Shown piece after piece: positions 35,815-45,276 of a stretch of 64,000 bases of DNA. Positions within the stretch are counted from its first letter, which is position 1, and each line of letters starts with the position of its first letter. A program made the position numbers and the translations under genes. Under the pieces are notes generated by a model that did no database searches, was not told the origin of the DNA, and saw only the letters and a list, made by a program, of their open reading frames with translations. This DNA is from RXIX01 sp003989075 (GTDB lineage: Bacteria; Pseudomonadota; Gammaproteobacteria; Competibacterales; Competibacteraceae), in contig JAKOYN010000011.1 in assembly GCA_029780415.1 (NCBI GenBank), positions 1-64,000 of the forward strand, given 5' to 3'.

Positions 35815-36759
35815 ATGAGTATCCTGGTTATTGCCGAACACGATAACGCCACCCTCAAGGCGGCGACTCTGAACACCGTCACCGCCGCCAGCCAGATCGG
35901 CGGCGCCATCACCGTGCTGGTCGCCGGTCACGGCTGTGGCGCGGTCGCTGAAAGCGCCGCCCAGATTGCCGGTGTCACCAAGGTGCTGCTCGCCGACGCG
36001 CCGCAGTACGCCCACCAGCTCGCCGAGAACGTTGCCGCGCTGGTCGTCGGCCTGGCCGGCGGCTACAGCCACATCCTCGCCCCGGCCACCGCCACCGGCA
36101 AGAACACCCTGCCACGGGTTGCCGCGCTGCTCGACGTGGCGCAACTGTCCGACGTAATCAAGGTGGAAAGCGCCGATACCTTTGTGCGGCCGATCTACGC
36201 CGGCAACGTGCTGGCCACGGTCCAGTCGCAGGATGCGGTCAAAGTGATGACCGTGCGCGGCACCGCCTTCCCGGCCGCCGCAGCCAGCGGTGGCAGTGCC
36301 GCCATTGAAGCCGTCGCCGCCAGTGCTGATGCCGGCGTGTCGCGCTTTGTCAGCCAGCAGCTGACCAAGTCCGACCGGCCGGAATTGACCGCCGCGCGCA
36401 TCATCGTGTCCGGCGGCCGTGGCATGGGCAATGGCGACAACTTCAAACTGCTGGAAGATGTCGCCGACAAGCTCGGTGCGGCGGTCGGTGCCTCGCGTGC
36501 CGCAGTCGATGCCGGCTTCGTGCCCAACGATTACCAGGTTGGCCAGACCGGCAAGGTGGTCGCGCCGGAACTGTATATCGCCGTCGGCATCTCCGGCGCC
36601 ATCCAGCATCTGGCCGGGATGAAGGACAGCAAAATCATCGTCGCCATCAACAAGGACGAGGAAGCCCCGATCTTCCAGGTCGCCGATTATGGGCTGGTCG
36701 CTGATCTGTTCGCCGCCGTGCCTGAACTGTCCAAGGAGCTGGATAAGCTGAACGCATAA
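35815..36759 (+). CDS. etfA: Electron transfer flavoprotein, alpha subunit
   Basis: A 314-residue FAD-binding subunit. The N-terminal alpha/beta domain begins SILVIAEHDNATLK; the C-terminal FAD domain has IIVSGGRGMGNGDNF, AVGASRAAVDAGFVPNDYQVGQTGK and LYIAVGISGAIQHLAGM, all strongly conserved. It pairs with EtfB upstream and carries electrons from the adjacent acyl-CoA dehydrogenase. A hairpin sits 35 bases after the stop codon. Confidence 0.97.
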   Translation: MSILVIAEHDNATLKAATLNTVTAASQIGGAITVLVAGHGCGAVAESAAQIAGVTKVLLADAPQYAHQLAENVAALVVGLAGGYSHILAPATATGKNTLPRVAALLDVAQLSDVIKVESADTFVRPIYAGNVLATVQSQDAVKVMTVRGTAFPAAAASGGSAAIEAVAASADAGVSRFVSQQLTKSDRPELTAARIIVSGGRGMGNGDNFKLLEDVADKLGAAVGASRAAVDAGFVPNDYQVGQTGKVVAPELYIAVGISGAIQHLAGMKDSKIIVAINKDEEAPIFQVADYGLVADLFAAVPELSKELDKLNA

Positions 36760-36794
36760 AGGCTGCCAGCCATCCCTAAGCCAGCCCCACACCC

Positions 36795-36815
36795 GCGCCG
36801 CCGTCCAGGCGGCGC
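36795..36815 (+). other. GC-rich hairpin between etfA and the acyl-CoA dehydrogenase gene
   Basis: GCGCCGCC, loop GTCCA, GGCGGCGC: a perfect 8-bp stem without a T-run. It may stabilise the etf mRNA or partly terminate transcription so that the two halves of the operon are expressed at different levels. Confidence 0.5.
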
Positions 36816-36863
36816 ACCATTTAAAAACCCGCATTGTCAAGACTGAATCCCAAGGAGGCGTCC

Positions 36864-38654
36864 ATGACCGCCTATTTCGCTCCGACCCGCGATATGCAGT
36901 TTGTCATCAACGAGCTGGCCAACCTGGATGCAGTGGCTGCCCTGCCCGCTTTCGCCGAACAGGACGTCGGCCCGGACCTGACCGAAGCCGTACTCGAAGA
37001 GGCTGCCAAGCTGGCCGCTGAAGTCCTGGCGCCGCTCAACAAATCCGGTGATACCCAGGGTGCCAGCATCGGCCCTGACGGCGTCATCCCTGCCGATGGC
37101 TTCACTGCCGCCTACCAGCAGTTTGTCGAAGGCGGCTGGAACGGCCTCGGCTGCTCGACCGAATACGGCGGCCAGGGTTTGCCGGAGCTGGTCAACATCG
37201 CCACCCAGGAGATGTGGAACGCCGCCAACATGTCCTTCGCGCTGTGCCCGATGCTGAACGGCGGCGCGATCGAGGCCATCCGCCATGCCGGCTCCCCTGA
37301 GCAGAAGGCGCTGTTCCTGCCCAAGATGGTCAGCGGTGAATGGACCGGCACCATGAACCTGACCGAGTCGCAGGCTGGCTCCGACCTGTCAGCGGTGCGC
37401 AGCCGCGCCGTGCCCGAGGGGGATCACTACCGGATCTACGGCCAGAAGATCTTCATCACCTGGGGCGAGCACAACATGACCGAGAACACCATTCATCTGG
37501 TGCTCGCCCGGACGCCGGATGCCCCGGAAGGCGTCAAGGGCATCTCGCTGTTCATCGTGCCCAAGTTCATGGTCAACGCCGATGGTTCGCTCGGTGCGCG
37601 CAACGACGTGCACGCGGTCTCCATCGAGCACAAGCTTGGCATCCACGCCAGCCCGACCTGCGTGATGGCCTTTGGCGACCAGGAAGGCGCGATCGGTTAT
37701 CTGGTGGGCGAGGAAAACAAGGGCCTGGCCTACATGTTCGTGATGATGAACGAGGCCCGCTTCAAGGTCGGCGTGCAGGGTCTGGCCATCGGCGAGCGCG
37801 CCTATCAGGCCGCCCGTGAATACGCCAAGGATCGGGTGCAGGGTCGTCCGGTCGGCACCAAGTCCGGTGACCGGGTTGCCATCATCCATCACCCCGACGT
37901 GCGACGGATGCTGATGACCATGAAGGCGCAGAATGAGGCGATGCGCGCCCTGGCCTATGTGGTTGCCGCCCACCTCGATCAGGCCCGTCATCACCCCGAC
38001 GCGGCGCAGCGCAAGATCCATCAGGCCCGGGTTGACCTGCTGATTCCGGTGGTCAAGGGCTGGTCGACCGAACTGGGCATCGAGATTGCCTCGCTGGGCG
38101 TGCAGGTCTATGGCGGCATGGGCTTCGTCGAGGAAACCGGCGCCTGTCAGCACCTGCGTGACTCGCGCATCACCACCATCTATGAAGGCACCACCGGCAT
38201 TCAGGCCGCCGATCTGGCCGGGCGCAAGCTGAGCATGGACAAGGGTGCGACAATGCGGGCGCTGATTGCCGACATCACCGCCACCGCCGAGGATCTCGGC
38301 CAGGCAGTCGGTGACGACATGACGGCGATCCGTGACGGTCTGCGTGATGGCGTGCAGGCCCTGGCCATGGCCACCGACTGGATGCTGAGCTGCAGCGATC
38401 CACGCGCAACCATGGCCGTATCGGTCGATTACATGATGCTGACCGGCTATGTCTGCGGCGGCTGGCAGATGGCGCGCGCCGCGCGGGTCGCCCAGACCCG
38501 TCTGGCCAGTGGTCAGGATCCGCTGTTCCACGAAGCCAAGCTGCTCACCGCCCGTTTCTATGCCGAGCACATTCTGCCCAAGGCCGGCGCCCTGCTGCGC
38601 TCGATCCAGAACGGCGGCACCTCGATCATGGCCCTGAGCGAGGAGCAGTTCTAG
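36864..38654 (+). CDS. Acyl-CoA dehydrogenase with extended C-terminal domain
   Basis: A 596-residue flavoenzyme. ATG 36864 (MTAYFAPTRD) follows AAGGAGG. The core has MNLTESQAGSDLSAVRS (FAD/substrate), VQVYGGMGFVEETGACQHLRD and TTIYEGTTGIQAADL (catalytic Glu in YEG). The extra C-terminal region and about 600-residue length match the DmdC-like and related long-form dehydrogenases often called fadE-like. It oxidises an acyl-CoA to the trans-2-enoyl-CoA and hands electrons to the EtfBA encoded just upstream. Chain-length preference is not deducible. Confidence 0.93.
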   Translation: MTAYFAPTRDMQFVINELANLDAVAALPAFAEQDVGPDLTEAVLEEAAKLAAEVLAPLNKSGDTQGASIGPDGVIPADGFTAAYQQFVEGGWNGLGCSTEYGGQGLPELVNIATQEMWNAANMSFALCPMLNGGAIEAIRHAGSPEQKALFLPKMVSGEWTGTMNLTESQAGSDLSAVRSRAVPEGDHYRIYGQKIFITWGEHNMTENTIHLVLARTPDAPEGVKGISLFIVPKFMVNADGSLGARNDVHAVSIEHKLGIHASPTCVMAFGDQEGAIGYLVGEENKGLAYMFVMMNEARFKVGVQGLAIGERAYQAAREYAKDRVQGRPVGTKSGDRVAIIHHPDVRRMLMTMKAQNEAMRALAYVVAAHLDQARHHPDAAQRKIHQARVDLLIPVVKGWSTELGIEIASLGVQVYGGMGFVEETGACQHLRDSRITTIYEGTTGIQAADLAGRKLSMDKGATMRALIADITATAEDLGQAVGDDMTAIRDGLRDGVQALAMATDWMLSCSDPRATMAVSVDYMMLTGYVCGGWQMARAARVAQTRLASGQDPLFHEAKLLTARFYAEHILPKAGALLRSIQNGGTSIMALSEEQF

Positions 38655-38717
38655 GCAGTCCCTGCCCGCGGCCGGCGCTGCTGTCGTCGGCTGCGGGATT
38701 GCCCAGCGGAGAAGCTG

Positions 38718-40253
38718 TTGAACCACGGTCTCATCCTACCGATCCTGCTGCCCTTTATCGCCGGCATTGCCCTGCTGCTGCTTGGCGAAACACCGTCGGT
38801 GCGGTGGCGTCTTGACCCACGCCGCCTGAGCCTGAGCAGTGTTGCTCTGCTGCTGCCCGTGGCCCTGCTGCTGCTGGCGCGCGCCAGCACCGGCACCTAT
38901 GCCACCTATGCGCTCGGGCACTGGCCGGCGCCCTTTGGCATTCTCCTGGTGCTGGACCGCTGCAGTGCCCTGCTGCTGCTGCTGGTCGCACTGGTGGCGC
39001 TGGCGGCCCTTCTGCATGCCCTGGCCACCGGCAGCGATCGCCGGGGCCGCTGGTTTCATGCGCTGTTCCAGTTTCAACTCATGGGTCTGAATGGCGCCTT
39101 TCTTGCCGGCGATCTGTTCAACCTGTTCGTGTTCTTCGAAATCCTGCTCATCGCCTCCTATGGCCTGCTGCTGCACGGCGGCGGTGCGGCACGACTGCGC
39201 GCCGGTCTCCACTATGTGATTCTCAACCTGGCCGGCTCGGCACTATTCCTGATCGCCATTGCCACCCTGTACGGCACGACCGGAGCGCTGAACTTCGCCG
39301 ATCTTGCGCAGCGCATCGCTACTGCACCCACGGAAACTGCAGGTCTATTACGCGCCGGCGCGCTGCTGCTGCTGGTGGTCTTCGGCCTCAAGGCGGCGAT
39401 ACTGCCGCTGTATTGCTGGCTACCGGCCGCCTATGCCAGCAGCAGCGCGCCGGTTGCGGCGCTGTTCGCCCTGCTCACCAAGGTCGGCGTATATGCCATT
39501 CTGCGCATTACAACCCTGCTGTTCGGCAGCGATGCCGGACCCGCCGCCCAGGTGCTGGCGCCCTGGCTGCTGCCGCTGGGACTGACGACGCTGCTGGCCG
39601 GCGCCCTGGGCATGCTGGCCAGCGCCGAACTGCGCCGCCTGCTCGCCTATGGCGTGATCGTCTCAATCGGCACCCTGCTGATCGGTCTGGGCCTGGACAG
39701 CAGTGCCGGTCTGGGCGCGGCCCTGGTTTACCTGGTGCATACCACGCTGATTGGCGCCGGCATGTTCCTGCTCGCCGACCTGATCGCTGCGCAGCGCGGC
39801 CACCTTGATCACCGGCCCGCTGCGCCACTGGTGCAGCCGGCGCTGCTCGGCGGCCTGTTTCTGGCCGGCGCGATCGCCATGGCCGGCCTGCCGCCGCTGA
39901 GCGGTTTCTTCGGCAAGCTGCTGCTGCTGCGCGCGGCCACTGATAGCGCCACCCTGCCCTGGATATGGGGCGGGATACTGGGCAGCGGACTGCTGGTGAT
40001 CATTGCCCTGAGCCGCAGCGGCAGCGCCCTGTTCTGGCTTCCCGCCACTGCAGCCACCGTGAACACCGCGTCCGCGCCGATCCGCCAGTGGCTGCCTGCC
40101 GCTGCCCTGCTCGCTGCCGCGCCGCTGCTAATCCTGTTTGGCCAGCCACTGCTCGATTTCGCCACTGCCACCGCCCAGCAACTGCGCGAACCCGCCGGCT
40201 ACATCCACGCGGTCCTGGGCGATCCGGCAGTCGCCACGGTGGTGCTGCCATGA
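38718..40253 (+). CDS. mrpD: Mrp/Mnh-type Na+(K+)/H+ antiporter subunit D
   Basis: A 511-residue protein with about 14 membrane helices, starting at TTG 38718 with GGAG seven bases upstream. QFQLMGLNGAFLAGDLFNLFVFFEILLIASYGLLLHG is the segment that marks the MrpD/PhaD branch of the NuoL/M/N-like proton-conducting family; lysines in FGLKAAILPLYCWLP and LLTKVGVY lie on the ion path. MrpD is one of the two large subunits of the multi-subunit antiporter. Normally A, B and C precede it, but here an acyl-CoA dehydrogenase gene lies 63 bases upstream. mrpE overlaps its stop codon (ATGA). Confidence 0.9.
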   Translation: MNHGLILPILLPFIAGIALLLLGETPSVRWRLDPRRLSLSSVALLLPVALLLLARASTGTYATYALGHWPAPFGILLVLDRCSALLLLLVALVALAALLHALATGSDRRGRWFHALFQFQLMGLNGAFLAGDLFNLFVFFEILLIASYGLLLHGGGAARLRAGLHYVILNLAGSALFLIAIATLYGTTGALNFADLAQRIATAPTETAGLLRAGALLLLVVFGLKAAILPLYCWLPAAYASSSAPVAALFALLTKVGVYAILRITTLLFGSDAGPAAQVLAPWLLPLGLTTLLAGALGMLASAELRRLLAYGVIVSIGTLLIGLGLDSSAGLGAALVYLVHTTLIGAGMFLLADLIAAQRGHLDHRPAAPLVQPALLGGLFLAGAIAMAGLPPLSGFFGKLLLLRAATDSATLPWIWGGILGSGLLVIIALSRSGSALFWLPATAATVNTASAPIRQWLPAAALLAAAPLLILFGQPLLDFATATAQQLREPAGYIHAVLGDPAVATVVLP

Positions 40254-40759
40254 GCACGTTCATCGCCAGATGGCTGCCGCGTCCTGGACTCAGCCTCCTG
40301 CTGCTTGCGACCTGGCTGCTGCTGCACAATAGCGTAGCGCCCGGGCAGTGGCTGCTCGGCGGGGTGCTGGCACTGCTCCTGCCGTGGCTGCTGGAACGAC
40401 TGTGGCCGGAAACACCGCGCCCGCGTCGTCTGGAACTGCTGCCGCTGTACCTGGGCCGTCTGCTCTGGGATATCGTGATCTCCAATCTGAGCGTAGCCCG
40501 GCTGATTCTGAGCCGGTCGCCGGCAACAACACTGCGTCCGGCGTTTATCAGCCTGCCGCTGGCGCTGCGCGACGAACGGGCCATTGCCATTCTGGCCGCC
40601 ACCATCACCCTGACGCCCGGCACCGTAGCGGTCGAGCTGAGCATCGACCGCCGCGAACTGCTGATTCATTGCCTGGATCTGGACGACGCCACCACGCTGA
40701 TCGCCAGCCTGCGGCAACGCTACGAGGCCCTGCTGCTGGAGATGTTCCCGCCATGCTGA
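40250..40759 (+). CDS. mrpE: Mrp/Mnh-type antiporter subunit E
   Basis: A 169-residue membrane protein; its ATG overlaps the mrpD stop. Two or three N-terminal helices are followed by the MrpE pattern VARLILSRSPATTLRPAFISLPL and ILAATITLTPGTVAVELS, then a hydrophilic ELLIHCLDLDD tail. It is an accessory subunit needed for assembly of the antiporter. mrpF starts seven bases before its end. Confidence 0.9.
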   Translation: MSTFIARWLPRPGLSLLLLATWLLLHNSVAPGQWLLGGVLALLLPWLLERLWPETPRPRRLELLPLYLGRLLWDIVISNLSVARLILSRSPATTLRPAFISLPLALRDERAIAILAATITLTPGTVAVELSIDRRELLIHCLDLDDATTLIASLRQRYEALLLEMFPPC

Positions 40760-41043
40760 GCATTGCCCTGTCAATCGCCTTCACGCTGCTCGGCGTAGCG
40801 CTGCTGCTGACCGGCTGGCGCCTGCTGCGCGGCCCGAGCCTGCCGGACCGCATTCTTGCCCTCGACACGCTGTACATCAATGCCGTGGCCCTGCTGGTGC
40901 TGCTCGGGATTGCCTTCGACAGTCCCCTGTATTTTGAAGCGGCGCTGCTGATCGCCCTGCTCGGTTTCATCGCCACCGTGGCGCTGTGCCGCTTTGTCCG
41001 CGATGGCCGTCTATTCGATGTGGAGCGCGCCGATGCTGACTGA
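40753..41043 (+). CDS. mrpF: Mrp/Mnh-type antiporter subunit F
   Basis: A 96-residue protein with three membrane helices. The hallmark RGPSLPDRILALDTLYINAVALLVLLG is nearly invariant in MrpF/MnhF proteins. It overlaps mrpE upstream by seven bases and mrpG downstream by 11, showing tight translational coupling. Confidence 0.92.
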   Translation: MLSIALSIAFTLLGVALLLTGWRLLRGPSLPDRILALDTLYINAVALLVLLGIAFDSPLYFEAALLIALLGFIATVALCRFVRDGRLFDVERADAD

Positions 41044-41350
41044 ACTGATCGCCGTACTGGTAGCACTGCTCGTGATCGCGGGCGCGGCCTTTGTGCTGAT
41101 TGGCGCGCTCGGCCTGGTGCGCCTGGCGGATTTCTTCAGCCGGCTGCATGCGCCGACCAAGGCCACTACGCTGGGCGTAGGCTGTCTGCTGCTGGCCTCG
41201 CTGCTGCATTTCAGCAGCCGCGCGCAGGGCCTGAGTCTGCATGAGCTGCTGATCATGGCGTTCCTGTTCCTGACCGCGCCGATCAGTGCCCAACTGCTCG
41301 CCCGTACCCGCCTGCCGGCAGCGCGCAAGAACGATCCGAACCCGCACTAG
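41033..41350 (+). CDS. mrpG: Mrp/Mnh-type antiporter subunit G
   Basis: A 105-residue protein with three membrane helices; ATG 41033 (MLTELIAV) overlaps the end of mrpF. GLVRLADFFSRLHAPTKATTLG and the later FLFLTAPISAQLLAR are the family signatures. It is the last gene of the D-E-F-G set. No A, B or C gene is in the window. Confidence 0.92.
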   Translation: MLTELIAVLVALLVIAGAAFVLIGALGLVRLADFFSRLHAPTKATTLGVGCLLLASLLHFSSRAQGLSLHELLIMAFLFLTAPISAQLLARTRLPAARKNDPNPH

Positions 41351-41459
41351 GGCCTGCCCGGCGCTCACGCTGCGGCTTATACTGCGGAGACAAACCGGAT
41401 GATACACAGGGCTTTTATCCGCCGTGTTCGCGCCTTCTTTCCAGACAGGTACGCCAGCC

Positions 41460-42914
41460 ATGACCGAAACCTCCTCTGCCGATAATGCAACCACCCGCGC
41501 CAGCCTGCTCGACCGCACCATGACCAACCTGCGCGAAGTCTGGCGCGATATGGCCGATTGGCGCGGTGGTTTTGCAAACTCCCCCGCGCCCAGCCTGCCG
41601 GATAAGGATATCGAGGCGCTCAAGACCCAGATGCGCGATTGCCTGGATGCGCGCGGTGGCGAAGTCTCGGCCCGCGCCCGCGCGGCCAATCTCGGCCGCA
41701 TCTACCTGTCGCTGAATGCCCAGGGTCGCAAGCGCTTCCTGCAGATTCTGGCTACCGAGTTCGACATCGACCGCAAGGCGGTGGACAAGGCCGTAGCCGC
41801 GTTGCAACAGGCCGGCGATAAGGGCAAGGATCGCGCCAAGGCCGAGCGGGCTCTGCACAAGGCGCTGCAACCGCCGCGCCTGCGCCTGCTGACCCAGCTC
41901 AACGCCCTGCCCGAGGGCTTCCACTTCCTGGTCGATCTGCGCACCGAACTGCTCAGTTGGAGCAAGGACGACCCGGTGCTAGCGGCCTTGGAGCGGGATC
42001 TACTGTCGCTGCTGGCATCGTGGTTCGATGTCGGCTTCCTGGAATTGCGGCGCATCACCTGGGAATCGCCAGCGGCGCTGCTGGAAAAAGTGATCGCCTA
42101 CGAGGCCGTGCACCCGATCAGAAGCTGGGACGATCTGAAAAACCGCCTCAGTTCCGACCGGCGCTGCTTTACCTTCTTTCACCCGCGCATGCCCAACGAG
42201 CCGCTGATCATCGTTCAGGTGGCGCTGGTGCACGGCATCGCCGACAACGTGCAAACCCTGCTTGATGAAACGGCGCCCGTAGTCGATCCGCAGGAGGCCG
42301 ATACCGCAATTTTCTATTCGATTTCCAACGCCCACGAAGGCCTGAGTGGCATCAGTTTTGGCAATTTCCTGATCAAGCGGGTGGTGGACGAGCTGGCGGG
42401 TGAATTCAAGAATCTCAAGACTTTCGCCACCCTGTCGCCGATTCCTGGTTTCCGCGGCTGGCTGGATCGCAAACTGAGCGAACCCGGTCAGGATGCCGAA
42501 GCCACGCTGCTCAACGCCGCCGAGCGCAAGGCCATCGCCATGGCTGCGGGCACCGGCAAGGAACCGGCCTCCCTGCAGACCCTGCTGCATAACACCGCCT
42601 GGACCCAAAAGCCGGAGCTGGCCAAGGCGCTGAAACAACCACTGCTGCGCCTGTGCGCCCAGTATCTGGTCAACGAAAAACGTGACAGCGGCGCGGCGCT
42701 GGATCGGGTAGCGCGCTTCCACCTGTCCAACGGCGCGCGCATCGAGCGTCTGAACTGGCTGGCCGATACCTCGGAACGCGGCCTGCGCCAGTCGGCCGGG
42801 ATGATGGTCAACTACCTGTACAAGCTCAACGACATCGAAGCCAACCACGAAGCCTATCGTGGCGAGGGCAAGATCTCGCGCTCGACCGCCGTGCGCACCC
42901 TGCTCAAGACCTGA
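41460..42914 (+). CDS. Malonyl-CoA decarboxylase
   Basis: A 484-residue protein from ATG 41460. The N-terminal helical domain is followed by the catalytic GNAT-like domain: FLELRRITWESPAALLEKVI, RCFTFFHPRMPNEPLIIVQVAL, DTAIFYSISNAHEGLSGISFGNFLIKRV with the conserved Ser and His, and LARFHLSNGA near the end. It converts malonyl-CoA to acetyl-CoA and CO2, lowering the pool of a fatty acid synthesis precursor or recovering malonate carbon. In a lipid-oxidation neighbourhood it could relieve competition between synthesis and breakdown (inference). It is followed 174 bases on by a secreted lipase gene. Confidence 0.93.
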   Translation: MTETSSADNATTRASLLDRTMTNLREVWRDMADWRGGFANSPAPSLPDKDIEALKTQMRDCLDARGGEVSARARAANLGRIYLSLNAQGRKRFLQILATEFDIDRKAVDKAVAALQQAGDKGKDRAKAERALHKALQPPRLRLLTQLNALPEGFHFLVDLRTELLSWSKDDPVLAALERDLLSLLASWFDVGFLELRRITWESPAALLEKVIAYEAVHPIRSWDDLKNRLSSDRRCFTFFHPRMPNEPLIIVQVALVHGIADNVQTLLDETAPVVDPQEADTAIFYSISNAHEGLSGISFGNFLIKRVVDELAGEFKNLKTFATLSPIPGFRGWLDRKLSEPGQDAEATLLNAAERKAIAMAAGTGKEPASLQTLLHNTAWTQKPELAKALKQPLLRLCAQYLVNEKRDSGAALDRVARFHLSNGARIERLNWLADTSERGLRQSAGMMVNYLYKLNDIEANHEAYRGEGKISRSTAVRTLLKT

Positions 42915-43088
42915 GCATTGCGGCACGCCGGGCGTAGCCAATCCCGTCAAGGCGCGCCCGGCGGCGCTGGCTATACTTTCAGTCCAGCGGCTGTACCGTC
43001 CCATAATCAAAGCCGCCATTCAGTTGCGTGGCCGGATTCTGCATTGTGGAAATCCGTGCCAACTCGACTACCACCGCGGAGTGATCCC

Positions 43089-45143
43089 ATGCAACAACAG
43101 AAAAACGCCAAGAAAAATCCGTTCCAGCTGGCCGCGCTCGGTCTCGCGCTCAGCCTAATCGTTGGTGGCACCGCTGACGCAGCCACCCGTGCCGATTTCT
43201 ACGCCCAATTTAACCCCACCGCTGGCGTTGTGCCCTTTCCCAACAACCTGCTGTTCAGCGGCTCGACCGATGGCACTCTGAATCTTCCGGTCAGCGATCC
43301 GACCAATCTGGCCGATCCACGGGTCGCAATGAACGGGCTGGACGGCTTCTCCACCGTCGCGCCGCTCACCGCGCAGTTCTCCGGGACACTGAAGGCGGCG
43401 ACCGTCACCGCCGGCAGCACAGTACGGGTGTTTGAGGTGACGCTGGTCAATCCCTTCCTCGACCCGACCACCAAGGCTCCGTTCGCCGTGACTGGCGTGA
43501 CCCGCGAACTGCAGGCCGGCACCGATTACAGCGTCAACCTGCTGCCGCAGGACCCCAACCAGACCACGCTGAACATTCACCCGCTGCGGCCGCTGGCACC
43601 CAAGACCGGCTATCTGGTGACTCTGACCGATGGTATTCAGGACAGCGGCGGCTACAACGCTCTGCCCTCGCCAGCCTACAGCCTGACCAAGCTGACCACC
43701 CCGCTGGTCGATGCCAATGGCAAGAGCGTGATTCCCGGTGTCAGCGATGCGCAGGCCAAGGCGCTGGAACCGCTGCGGCAACTGGTTAATAACCAGGAAA
43801 GCGCCGCTGCCAGTCAGGGCGTGACCAGAAGCAGCATCGTACTGAGCTGGACCTTCATGACCCAGTCGGTCGATGATGCCTTCATGGCGCTGGACAAGAC
43901 CCTCAAGCCGCTGGGCATGGCGGTCAAGGCGACCGGCGCGACCACCACCGCTGTCGGCCTTAACCTGCCTGGCTTTTCCGACATCTATGCCGGTGCGCTG
44001 GCAATTCCCTACTATCTGAGCAAGGACAAACCCACCAGCGGCTATTGGCTGACTGCCAATGGTGGCGCGGTCACCCGTTACAACCCGCTGCCGACAGCCA
44101 CTGCACCGCTGCAAATTCCGGTGCTGATGACCGTGCCCAACGCCAGGAGCGGCCATAGCAAACCCGCCAATGGCTGGCCGGTGGTGGTGTTCCAGCATGG
44201 TATCACCCAGAATCGCACCAACCTGTTCGCGCTGGCCGACGCGCTGTCCTTTGAAGGCTATGCCGCTGTGGCCATCGACCTGCCCCTGCACGGCATCACC
44301 GATACCAGCAACCCCTTCTATCTGAAAGGGCTGGAGCGGACTTTCGATCTGGATCTGGTCAATAACCAGACTGGTCTGCCGCCCGCCGATGGCATCATCG
44401 ACACCTCTGGAACCTATTTCATCAACCTGCAAAGCCTGCTGACCACCCGCGACAACGTTCGCGAAGCCGCTATTGACCTGCGGCAACTGGTGGCGAGCCT
44501 GCCGCTGGTGGATTTAAACGGCGACAGCAAGCCTGATCTGGATGCGGGGCATATTCATTTCGTCGGCCATTCGCTGGGCGCCATCACCGGTACCACCTTC
44601 CTGGCCCTTGAGGATAGCGTCAGCAGCGCGAACTTGGGTATGGGCGGCGGCGGTGTTGCCAAGCTGCTCGATGGTTCGGCCACCTTTGGGCCACGTATTG
44701 CAGCCGGGCTTGCGGCGGCAGGTATCAAGAAAGGCACACCCGACTACGAAACCTATCTGGCCGCAGCGCAAACCGTGGTCGATTCCGGCGATCCGATCAA
44801 CTACGCAGCAGCAGCGGCCAGCCTGCATCCGATTCACCTGATCGAAGTGGTCGGCAGCGCCACATCACTACCGGATCAGGTCGTGCCCAACTCGGTCGAG
44901 AATGCGCCCTTGTCGGGCACCGAGCCGCTGGCCAGCGCCATGGGTCTGAAGTCAGTCAGCCGCTCGACCTGGGATGACAAGGGCGTGCGCGCCATCGTCC
45001 GCTTCACCGAGGGCGACCACAGCTCGATTCTCAGTCCAGTCGCGTCCGTCGCCGCCACCGCCGAAATGCAGGGGCAGATGATCAGCTTCCTAAACAGCGA
45101 AGGCGAGGAACTGGACATCATCTATACCCCGGTCGTGAAATAA
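43089..45143 (+). CDS. Secreted lipase/phospholipase, VolA/Pla-1/cef type
   Basis: A 684-residue protein from ATG 43089 (GGAG seven bases upstream). A signal peptide (KKNPFQLAALGLALSLIVGG with a likely cut after TADA) directs export; unlike Vibrio VolA there is no lipobox cysteine. The N-terminal bacterial lipase domain starts RADFYAQFNPTAGVVPFPNNLLF, and the C-terminal alpha/beta hydrolase has VVVFQHGITQNRTN (oxyanion), HFVGHSLGAITG (nucleophile Ser near 496) and GDHSSIL (His). VolA cleaves lysophospholipid to release fatty acids for uptake. This fits the adjacent acyl-CoA use genes. Confidence 0.88.
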   Translation: MQQQKNAKKNPFQLAALGLALSLIVGGTADAATRADFYAQFNPTAGVVPFPNNLLFSGSTDGTLNLPVSDPTNLADPRVAMNGLDGFSTVAPLTAQFSGTLKAATVTAGSTVRVFEVTLVNPFLDPTTKAPFAVTGVTRELQAGTDYSVNLLPQDPNQTTLNIHPLRPLAPKTGYLVTLTDGIQDSGGYNALPSPAYSLTKLTTPLVDANGKSVIPGVSDAQAKALEPLRQLVNNQESAAASQGVTRSSIVLSWTFMTQSVDDAFMALDKTLKPLGMAVKATGATTTAVGLNLPGFSDIYAGALAIPYYLSKDKPTSGYWLTANGGAVTRYNPLPTATAPLQIPVLMTVPNARSGHSKPANGWPVVVFQHGITQNRTNLFALADALSFEGYAAVAIDLPLHGITDTSNPFYLKGLERTFDLDLVNNQTGLPPADGIIDTSGTYFINLQSLLTTRDNVREAAIDLRQLVASLPLVDLNGDSKPDLDAGHIHFVGHSLGAITGTTFLALEDSVSSANLGMGGGGVAKLLDGSATFGPRIAAGLAAAGIKKGTPDYETYLAAAQTVVDSGDPINYAAAAASLHPIHLIEVVGSATSLPDQVVPNSVENAPLSGTEPLASAMGLKSVSRSTWDDKGVRAIVRFTEGDHSSILSPVASVAATAEMQGQMISFLNSEGEELDIIYTPVVK

Positions 45144-45164
45144 TCCCTGGCACGGATGACCAGC

Positions 45165-45196
45165 AAACCCCGTTCCCACCCGGGAGCGGGGTTTTT
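45165..45196 (+). terminator. Rho-independent terminator after the lipase gene
   Basis: CCCCGTTCCC, loop ACCC, GGGAGCGGGG followed by TTTTT. It separates the lipase from ettA. Confidence 0.9.
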
Positions 45197-45276
45197 GATT
45201 GCATCTCTCTTTACCGCATGGCGGCGAGTGGGTAGATTGGCCGCCCGAACACGTCCACCACCCGACTGCAAAATCG

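Noticed and set aside
35227..36840. 537-codon minus-strand ORF opposite etfBA
   Set aside because: Spans two real genes and their spacer in antisense; Gly/His/Asp-rich nonsense composition.
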